10,703 nt of DNA, from NCBI GenBank assembly GCA_964196275.1, contig CAXMSN010000129.1, forward strand, positions 1-10,703. Direction: 5' to 3'. The translations under genes were made by a program, and so were the position numbers. Below, one piece after another: positions 6,073 through 10,703 of the stretch; position 1 is the stretch's first letter, and each line of letters opens with the position of its first letter. This DNA is from UBA5794 sp964196275. GTDB taxonomy: Bacteria; Actinomycetota; Acidimicrobiia; Spongiisociales; UBA5794. Under the pieces are notes generated by a model. That model ran no database searches. It was not told where the DNA came from and saw only the letters and a list, made by a program, of their open reading frames with translations.

Positions 6073-6857
6073 CCTCGACGGGTGACCCGTTCATCGAGGG
6101 CGAGAGCTGTTTGGTGTACGACAGCAAAGGCAAACAGCACCTGCTCGAACTCGACGCCGCGAAACAGTTCCACTTCGACCGGGGGATAATTCCCCACACG
6201 GACATCATCGGCGTCCCGGAGGGTTCCACGGTGCTCTCGTCCAAGAGAAGCAGCGTCATCGTCGTGAGGCCGCGCCTCGCCGACTACGTGCTGCGCATGA
6301 AGCGTGGAGCAGCCGTGATGTATCCCAAGGACACAGGTGCGATCATCACGTGGGCGGACATCGCCCCCGAATGCGTCGTACTCGAAGCTGGGACAGGGTC
6401 GGGTGCGCTCACGATCGCGCTCTCTCGGGCGGTTGGACCCGATGGGAGCGTCGTATCGATCGAACGACGGGAGGACCATGCAACACATGCTCGAAGGCTG
6501 ATCGAGAAGTTCAACGGACAGGTGCCAAGCAACGTAGTTCTGCGTGTCGGCGAGGTCGAGGAAGTCGTCTCTGAGGTCTCCCCGGATCGTATCGTGCTTG
6601 ACCTTCCCGAACCGTGGCACACGGTTCAGCCCGCCGCCGAACATCTCAAAGGTGGCGGCATCATCGCTTGCTACCTGCCGACCGTGCCACAGGTTCAGCA
6701 GATGAGAGATGCGATCGACAGAGCCAAGCGGTTCATCGAGGTGGACACGTTCGAGCTGCTGATGAGGTCATGGGCCGTGTCAGAACGATCCGTTCGCCCA
6801 GAGCATCGAATGATCGGCCACACGGGGTTCATCACCGTCGCCCGCAAGAGGTTGTAG
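6069..6857 (+). CDS. trmI: tRNA (adenine-58-N1)-methyltransferase TrmI
   Basis: This 262-residue class I SAM-dependent methyltransferase forms m1A58 in the T-loop of tRNA, which stabilises tRNA structure. An N-terminal beta domain (1-75) precedes the Rossmann domain. RGAAVMYPKDTGAII (79-93) is the family signature just before the fold. VLEAGTGSGALT (104-115) binds SAM, E132 holds the ribose, and DRIVLDLPEPWH (173-184) contains the catalytic-site Asp D178. The end carries RPEHRMIGHTGF (243-254), typical of bacterial TrmI. The homotetrameric bacterial enzyme needs no partner subunit. No ribosome site precedes the GTG at 6069; the GTGA overlap suggests re-initiation after the micropeptide. In other actinobacteria trmI also lies just upstream of the proteasomal ATPase gene. 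Confidence 0.93.
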   Translation: MTSTGDPFIEGESCLVYDSKGKQHLLELDAAKQFHFDRGIIPHTDIIGVPEGSTVLSSKRSSVIVVRPRLADYVLRMKRGAAVMYPKDTGAIITWADIAPECVVLEAGTGSGALTIALSRAVGPDGSVVSIERREDHATHARRLIEKFNGQVPSNVVLRVGEVEEVVSEVSPDRIVLDLPEPWHTVQPAAEHLKGGGIIACYLPTVPQVQQMRDAIDRAKRFIEVDTFELLMRSWAVSERSVRPEHRMIGHTGFITVARKRL

Positions 6858-6866
6858 CGACGCTAC
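6854..6866. terminator. 13-bp palindrome at the convergent stops of trmI and ferredoxin
   Basis: GTAGCG-A-CGCTAC is a perfect palindrome that contains both stop codons: TAG of trmI (6855-6857) and, on the other strand, TAG of the ferredoxin gene (6863-6865). As RNA it could fold into a five-pair stem with a three-base loop in either direction. There is no U-run, so it would be a weak intrinsic terminator at best. Some of the symmetry comes simply from two facing TAG codons. Confidence 0.3.
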
Positions 6867-7108
6867 GCCTCGATGTAGATGCACTCGCCTGGGCATTCCT
6901 CCGCCGATTCGACAACCAGGTCAAGCTGGGCATCCGGGAATTCAGCGAGACCCTTGGCACCTTCGGCATTGCCTTCGGACGCTGCGAAGACCGTCTCACC
7001 CTCCCGGACGTAGGCGAGACCGTCGTCCAGGAGAACGAACACGTCAGGTGCGATCTCTTCGCAGAGTCCGTCACCAGTGCAGAGATCTTGATCAATCCAG
7101 ACCTTCAT
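6863..7108 (-). CDS. Small single-cluster ferredoxin with CxxDxxC site
   Basis: An 81-residue acidic electron carrier. Cluster ligands are C10 and C16 in LCTGDGLCEEIAPDVF, C72 before Pro in EECPGEC, and possibly C76. Position 13, where a second Cys would complete a 4Fe-4S site, is Asp (CxxDxxC). This matches 3Fe-4S ferredoxins, or the Asp-ligated 4Fe-4S form known from Pyrococcus. The middle (30-60) is a short acidic insertion. The ATG at 7108 is chosen over one nine bases upstream because GGAAGGA sits eight bases ahead of it but abuts the other. Such actinobacterial ferredoxins often serve cytochromes P450, but no P450 is near. The gene runs opposite to the proteasome genes, diverging from ARC and converging on trmI with a five-base gap. 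Confidence 0.88.
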   Translation of the reverse strand: MKVWIDQDLCTGDGLCEEIAPDVFVLLDDGLAYVREGETVFAASEGNAEGAKGLAEFPDAQLDLVVESAEECPGECIYIEA

Positions 7109-7140
7109 CGCGTGCATCCTTCCCTTACGCCGCATCGACG

Positions 7141-7146
7141 AGGATA
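7141..7146 (-). promoter_or_regulatory. Possible -10 box of the ferredoxin gene
   Basis: On the minus strand TATCCT lies about 33 bases before the ATG at 7108, a reasonable -10 position with a leader of roughly 25 bases. No good -35 box is spaced correctly, so this is weak. Confidence 0.25.
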
Positions 7147-7177
7147 CTCTCCCGCTACCCTGTCCGACGGAAGCATC

Positions 7178-7209
7178 TTGCCAACGCAACCTGAATCCCG
7201 ACCTAGAAT
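7178..7209 (+). promoter_or_regulatory. Probable promoter of the ARC-dop-pup-prcB operon
   Basis: TAGAAT (7204-7209) is a strong -10 match and would start transcription near 7216, some 35 bases before the ARC ATG. The best -35 candidate, TTGCCA (7178-7183), is 20 bases away, longer than the usual 17, so the promoter may rely on the -10 alone or on an activator. The terminator-poor junction upstream does not help, because trmI reads toward the opposite-strand ferredoxin, so the proteasome genes need their own promoter here. Confidence 0.4.
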
Positions 7210-7229
7210 CCGTTCGGAAGTGAATGACA

Positions 7230-7242
7230 CCTCTCGGAGAGG
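7230..7242 (+). promoter_or_regulatory. Palindrome overlapping the ARC ribosome binding site
   Basis: CCTCTC-G-GAGAGG is a perfect 13-bp palindrome. Its right arm is the AGAGGA Shine-Dalgarno that ends seven bases before the ATG at 7251. In RNA the left arm could pair with the right arm (five pairs, three-base loop) and hide the ribosome site; in DNA it could be a protein site. Either role is inference. Confidence 0.35.
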
Positions 7243-7250
7243 ATCGAGAC

Positions 7251-8963
7251 ATGTCTGATAGAGAGCGTTCGGACCACGAGGCACAACGCCGTGCCCTCGA
7301 GGATGAGATCGCCGTACTCAGACGTAGGCTCGAGGACGCCCCTCGCAGGGTCAAGCTCCTCGAGGACCGGCTCCTGGAGGCGAGAAACCACCTCTCCCAG
7401 GCCCAAGGCCAGAACGAGAAGCTCTCCGTCGCTCTGAAGGAGACGCGGGAACAGTTGGCGTTGCTGCGTGATGAGGTCGAAAAGCTCACGGCACCCCCGA
7501 ACCCGTTTGGCACCGTGCTCCAGCTGAACACCGATGGCACTGTTGACATCACCTCGTCGGGACGGAAGCTGAGAGTGGCCGTCGAGCCGACAGTCGAGAT
7601 CAAAGAGCTCGAGCCAGGACAAGAGGTCATCCTGAACGAAGCGTTCAACATCGTCGACGTTCGGTCATTCGAACCGACGGGCGATGTTGCGACGGTCAAA
7701 GAGTTGCTCGGCGAAGATCGGCTCGTCGTTATCGGCCGCGGTGACGAGGAACGTGTCGTGACGCTCGGTGCACCCATGAAGGACTTACATCTTCGCGTTG
7801 GAAACCATGTGCGCATCGATGCTCGAACGGGATTCGTGCTTGAGAAGATCGAGCGTCCCGAAGTCGAAGAACTCGTGCTCGAGGAAGTCCCGGACGTTCT
7901 GTACGAGGACATCGGCGGACTCGACGATCAGATCGAGATCATCAGGGATGCGGTCGAACTCCCGTATCTGCACAGGGACAAGTTCGCGGCGTACAACCTC
8001 TCTCCGCCCAAGGGAGTGCTTCTTTACGGGCCGCCGGGGTGCGGCAAAACGCTGATCGCAAAGGCCGTTGCGAACTCACTCGCTCGCGCTGTCGGTGAGA
8101 CCGAGGACGACAGCGATGCGCGATCGTACTTCCTCAACATCAAAGGACCGGAACTGCTGAACAAGTACGTCGGCGAGACCGAACGTCAGATACGTTTGAT
8201 CTTCCAGCGGGCGAAGGAGAAGTCCGACGAGGGCGTGCCCGTGATCGTCTTCTTCGACGAGATGGACTCTCTCTTCCGTACTCGCGGCACCGGCGTGTCA
8301 TCGGACGTCGAATCAACCATCGTTCCGCAGTTGTTGAGCGAACTCGATGGCGTTGAGTCACTCAAGAACGTCATCGTCATCGGAGCATCGAATCGAGAAG
8401 ATCTCATCGACCCAGCGATCCTGAGACCTGGCAGGCTCGACGTCAAGATCAAGATCGAGCGGCCATCCGATGCATCGGCACGCAAGATCTTCGCCATCTA
8501 CCTCGAAGACACGCTTCCATACGATGCCAATGAGGTCGGCAATGCGGGTTCCATCGAGGCGTACCTCGACAACGTTGTGAACGAGACAGTTGACGCGATG
8601 TACGCAGAGGATGCGGCGAACCGCTTCCTTGAAGTCACCTACGCCAATGGTGACCGTGAAGAGCTCTACTTCAAGGACTTTGCCTCCGGTGCGATGATCG
8701 AGAACATCGTTCGACGAGCGAAGAAGGACGCCATCAAGCGAGAGATAGCGGGGGCCGCAACAGGCCTCCAGGCTCAGGACCTTCTGAATGCCATCAAGCA
8801 GGAATTCAAGGAGCACGAGGACCTTCCGAACACGACCAACCCTGATGACTGGGCGCGCATCTCAGGCAAGAAGGGTGAGAGGATCGTGTATGTGAGGACG
8901 CTCATCGAGGGAGACGGCGAGCAGAGATCCATCGAAGCGGCCTCGCCGGGCCAGTACCTCTAG
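7251..8963 (+). CDS. arc: Proteasome-associated AAA+ ATPase ARC/Mpa
   Basis: This hexameric ATPase recognises Pup on tagged proteins, unfolds them and threads them into the 20S proteasome. Over 570 residues it shows an N-terminal coiled coil (about 8-80, the Pup-binding part), two OB-type domains (85-200) that form the interdomain ring, and one AAA+ module. Walker A is GPPGCGKT (260-267), Walker B VIVFFDEMD (331-339), and the arginine fingers are in LRPGRLD (R392, R395). NKYVGE (304-309) is the aromatic pore loop. The last four residues are GQYL, the tail that docks on the proteasome alpha ring. A strong AGAGGA ribosome site favours the ATG at 7251 over one at 7224. Mycobacterial Mpa is slightly longer (609). 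dop begins three bases after its stop, so the genes are one operon. Confidence 0.97.
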   Translation: MSDRERSDHEAQRRALEDEIAVLRRRLEDAPRRVKLLEDRLLEARNHLSQAQGQNEKLSVALKETREQLALLRDEVEKLTAPPNPFGTVLQLNTDGTVDITSSGRKLRVAVEPTVEIKELEPGQEVILNEAFNIVDVRSFEPTGDVATVKELLGEDRLVVIGRGDEERVVTLGAPMKDLHLRVGNHVRIDARTGFVLEKIERPEVEELVLEEVPDVLYEDIGGLDDQIEIIRDAVELPYLHRDKFAAYNLSPPKGVLLYGPPGCGKTLIAKAVANSLARAVGETEDDSDARSYFLNIKGPELLNKYVGETERQIRLIFQRAKEKSDEGVPVIVFFDEMDSLFRTRGTGVSSDVESTIVPQLLSELDGVESLKNVIVIGASNREDLIDPAILRPGRLDVKIKIERPSDASARKIFAIYLEDTLPYDANEVGNAGSIEAYLDNVVNETVDAMYAEDAANRFLEVTYANGDREELYFKDFASGAMIENIVRRAKKDAIKREIAGAATGLQAQDLLNAIKQEFKEHEDLPNTTNPDDWARISGKKGERIVYVRTLIEGDGEQRSIEAASPGQYL

Positions 8964-8966
8964 GCC

Positions 8967-10454
8967 GTGGCGCTCGAAACCGTCATCGGAACCGAGATCG
9001 AGTACGGGATCACGGTCACCCACGATCCGGCATTCAACCCCGTCACGGCCTCTGCACTGGTGGTGAATTCCTATCACGAGGGTGGAGACCGCATCCGGTG
9101 GTCGTACGAAGACGAGACGCCCGGCCGCGACGCAAGGGGATTTTCGATCGGCGCCGTTCCCATAGACGAGACCGACTCGGGTCTGGTGAATGCCGTGCTG
9201 CGGAACGGGGCCAGGCTGTACGTCGACCACGCCCATCCGGAACTCTCGACGCCCGAGTCCGGTGACCCCCTCGAGGCCACGCTGTACGACAAAGCGGGAG
9301 AGCGCATCATGGCTGAAGCGGCCAGGTCGGCTACGGCTGCGCTCCCGGAGGACCAACGCCTGCTTCTGCACAAGAACAACTCTGACGGCAAGGGGAACTC
9401 ATACGGCGCACACGAGAACTTCCTCGTGGCCCGAACCGTGCCGTTCGGACAGATCGTCCACCACCTGACGGCGTTCTTCGTCACGAGGCAGATCTTCACC
9501 GGGTCCGGAAAACTGGGATCTGAGCACGGTCGCCAACCCGTCGACTACCAGATCTCCCAGAGGGCTGACTTCTTCGAAGAGGAAGTCGGTCTCGAAACGA
9601 CACTCAAACGACCGGTGATCAACACCCGCGACGAACCGCATGCCGATCCGGCAAAGTATCGACGTCTCCATGTGATCGTCGGCGATGCCTCGCTGTCGGA
9701 AGTCCAGACGTTCGTGAAGCTCGGTTCGGCTGCTCTCATGCTCATGGCGCTTGAGGACGGCCAACTCGGCGAGCCCGTGCGTCTCGCTGATCCGGTCGGC
9801 GACATGACGCTCGTAAGCCACGACCTGTCTTTGTCCTCCGCTCTCAAGTTGCACGACGGCGGAGTCATGACTGCAATCGAATTACAGCAGCACTACTTTT
9901 TACTGCTCGATGCCTACGTCTCGTCGAGCGACCTGCCCGCTGTGTACAAGCAGGTCATGCGGGAGTGGCGTGGCCTACTGACCGACATCGAACAGGGATA
10001 TGAAGCGGTCGCGGACCGGCTTGACTGGGCTGCGAAGCTGGCGGTGATCGAGAAGTATCGCGATCGGGATGGACTTGCGTGGAAAGACCCGAAACTCAAG
10101 CTGGTCGATCTCCAATACCACGACATCGACCCTGACAGAGGCCTGTTCCATCGTCTGGTGCGCCGAGGCGAGATGCGAACGCTGTTCACGGACGACGATG
10201 TCCGTGCAGCGATGACTGATCCACCCGAGTCGACCAGGGCATGGTTCCGGGGTGAGTGTCTCCGCCGTTATGGGAGCGATGTTGTCGCAGCCAACTGGGA
10301 CTCCTTGGTGTTCGAGACGGGGGGATCACATCTGGTACGTCTCCCTATGATGGAGCCGAGAAGAGGAACCAGAGAGTTGGTCGAGGACCTCCTCGATGCA
10401 AGTCCTGACACCGAAACGCTGATCCAGAACATCGGAGGCACCAGTGAGCGATAG
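8967..10454 (+). CDS. dop: Deamidase of Pup (Dop)
   Basis: Dop converts the C-terminal Gln of Pup to Glu so that the ligase PafA can attach it, and it also removes Pup from tagged proteins. The 495-residue chain has the glutamine-synthetase-like fold of the Dop/PafA family: GTEIEYGI (8-15) with metal-binding glutamates, RNGARLYVDHAHPE (79-92) with the catalytic Asp D87, HKNNSDGKGNSYGAHENF (135-152), and a C-terminal domain with RRYGSDVVAANWDS. It is Dop and not PafA because an insert after the first strand (about 35-65, RWSYEDETPGRDARGF) is the Dop loop, and because the start lacks the GIETEFG form of PafA. Length matches mycobacterial Dop (about 500). The GTG follows the ARC stop by three bases without a clear ribosome site. 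Its end overlaps pup by 11 bases. Confidence 0.95.
   Translation: MALETVIGTEIEYGITVTHDPAFNPVTASALVVNSYHEGGDRIRWSYEDETPGRDARGFSIGAVPIDETDSGLVNAVLRNGARLYVDHAHPELSTPESGDPLEATLYDKAGERIMAEAARSATAALPEDQRLLLHKNNSDGKGNSYGAHENFLVARTVPFGQIVHHLTAFFVTRQIFTGSGKLGSEHGRQPVDYQISQRADFFEEEVGLETTLKRPVINTRDEPHADPAKYRRLHVIVGDASLSEVQTFVKLGSAALMLMALEDGQLGEPVRLADPVGDMTLVSHDLSLSSALKLHDGGVMTAIELQQHYFLLLDAYVSSSDLPAVYKQVMREWRGLLTDIEQGYEAVADRLDWAAKLAVIEKYRDRDGLAWKDPKLKLVDLQYHDIDPDRGLFHRLVRRGEMRTLFTDDDVRAAMTDPPESTRAWFRGECLRRYGSDVVAANWDSLVFETGGSHLVRLPMMEPRRGTRELVEDLLDASPDTETLIQNIGGTSER
10434..10438 (+). promoter_or_regulatory. Strong ribosome binding site of pup inside dop
   Basis: GGAGG, five bases before the GTG at 10444, is the best Shine-Dalgarno match in the operon and lies within the last codons of dop. 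It would let pup be translated far more than dop, fitting the need for much tag and little enzyme. Confidence 0.6.
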
Positions 10455-10629
10455 AGAACGCGCCTCGAAGAAGCACGACGAACGCGTCGAAACGACCCAA
10501 GACGACGCGCAGAATCGCGGAGAAGAAGTGACGGAGAAGATCGACGATCTTCTCGATGAAATCGACACTGTTCTTGAGGAAAATGCCGAGGAGTTCGTGA
10601 AGAACTACGTGCAGAAGGGTGGACAATGA
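10444..10629 (+). CDS. pup: Prokaryotic ubiquitin-like protein Pup
   Basis: A 61-residue, very acidic, mostly disordered tag protein that is joined through its C-terminus to lysines of proteins destined for the proteasome. The C-terminal half (about 28-55, TEKIDDLLDEIDTVLEENAE) is the segment that folds into a helix on the ARC coiled coil and on Dop/PafA. The end, FVKNYVQKGGQ, is the family signature. It ends in Gln, not Glu, so this Pup must first be deamidated, in agreement with dop next door. The first part holds no lysine cluster beyond KK at 9-10. The GTG start overlaps dop by 11 bases, and prcB starts in an ATGA overlap with its stop. Confidence 0.97.
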   Translation: MSDRERASKKHDERVETTQDDAQNRGEEVTEKIDDLLDEIDTVLEENAEEFVKNYVQKGGQ

Positions 10630-10703
10630 CGTCGGGAGCCATCGGCCCCCTTCACGTCGGCGAACAGGTATCGGATGCGTCATTCCTGTCGGTGCTGGAA
10701 GCT
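10626..10703 (+). CDS. prcB: Proteasome beta subunit PrcB, N-terminal propeptide (cut by window end)
   Basis: ATG at 10626 overlaps the pup stop (ATGA). The 26 visible residues end DASFLSVLEA, which parallels the SSF..FL pattern in the propeptide of mycobacterial PrcB. The catalytic Thr, normally after about 50 to 60 propeptide residues, would lie beyond the right edge. The beta subunits form the two inner rings of the 20S proteasome and cut the unfolded chain. AGAAGGG (10613-10619), six bases ahead, is the ribosome site and lies within the last codons of pup. The call rests on position and the short match. Confidence 0.8.
   Translation, partial: MTSGAIGPLHVGEQVSDASFLSVLEA

Noticed and set aside
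5919..6644. A 241-codon minus-strand frame opposite trmI and the micropeptide gene
   Set aside because: It is an Arg/His/Asp-rich shadow of trmI with no motif, while the plus strand has an unmistakable methyltransferase.
7109..7912. A long minus-strand open frame of about 268 codons that runs into the ferredoxin gene, antisense to ARC
   Set aside because: Its product is a low-complexity run rich in Ser, Arg and Thr, typical of the antisense of a GC-rich gene. Only the last 81 codons, after a good ribosome site, look like protein.
8967..10454. Reading this gene as the Pup ligase PafA instead of Dop
   Set aside because: The insert containing DARGF after the first strand and the position directly before pup both point to Dop; PafA lacks the insert and usually lies after prcA.
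1..10703. CRISPR arrays, tRNA or rRNA genes, insertion sequences or direct-repeat arrays
   Set aside because: I looked for repeated units, cloverleaf-like ends and transposase motifs and saw none; the window is almost fully coding.

Overview
The window is chromosomal DNA of an actinobacterium. The strongest evidence is the Pup-proteasome gene order at the right end: trmI, a ferredoxin on the opposite strand, the proteasomal AAA+ ATPase (ARC/Mpa), dop, pup, and the first 26 codons of prcB. GTG starts are frequent, neighbouring genes overlap by 1, 4 or 11 bases, and base composition looks moderately GC-rich (not computed). A DivIVA-like protein and an ArfA-like OmpA protein also fit this phylum. 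The moderate GC and the mix of genes suggest a deep-branching lineage such as Acidimicrobiia, but that placement is inference.

Left part (1-1700). The end of an unidentified plus-strand gene meets a minus-strand pair of genes. The pair is a CREST-superfamily (alkaline ceramidase-like) membrane hydrolase and, overlapping it by 4 bases, a PLP-dependent serine/threonine dehydratase or serine racemase. Middle left (1750-3722). A near-consensus promoter (TTGACA, 17 bases, TACATT) drives a plus-strand cell-envelope cluster: a DivIVA-like coiled-coil protein, a membrane-anchored protein with BON-like repeats and a C-terminal OmpA domain, and a 40-residue single-span membrane protein. The last two resemble the arfA-arfB pair of mycobacteria in layout. 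Region 3732-5024 holds a minus-strand MFS exporter.

Middle right (5116-6857). Four small proteins, at least three clearly membrane proteins, are arranged head to tail with trmI. Every junction overlaps (4, 4, 1 and 4 bases) and every start is GTG, so they look translationally coupled. The first resembles holin-superfamily III (Holin-X) proteins. The fourth, 33 residues long, has the layout of Prli42/DUF4044 micropeptides. None of the four has a function I can name. The ferredoxin (6863-7108, minus) converges on trmI across a perfect 13-bp palindrome and has CxxDxxC spacing, with Asp where the second cluster Cys would usually be.

Right part (7251-10703). ARC ends in GQYL, the proteasome-docking tail. 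Pup ends in GGQ, so it must be deamidated before ligation, and the gene just upstream encodes the deamidase Dop. PrcB begins in an ATGA overlap with pup. Together they make the tagging and unfolding half of the Pup-proteasome pathway. prcA and pafA would be expected beyond the right edge. No RNA genes, CRISPR arrays or insertion sequences were seen, and no stretch over 300 bases lacks a gene.
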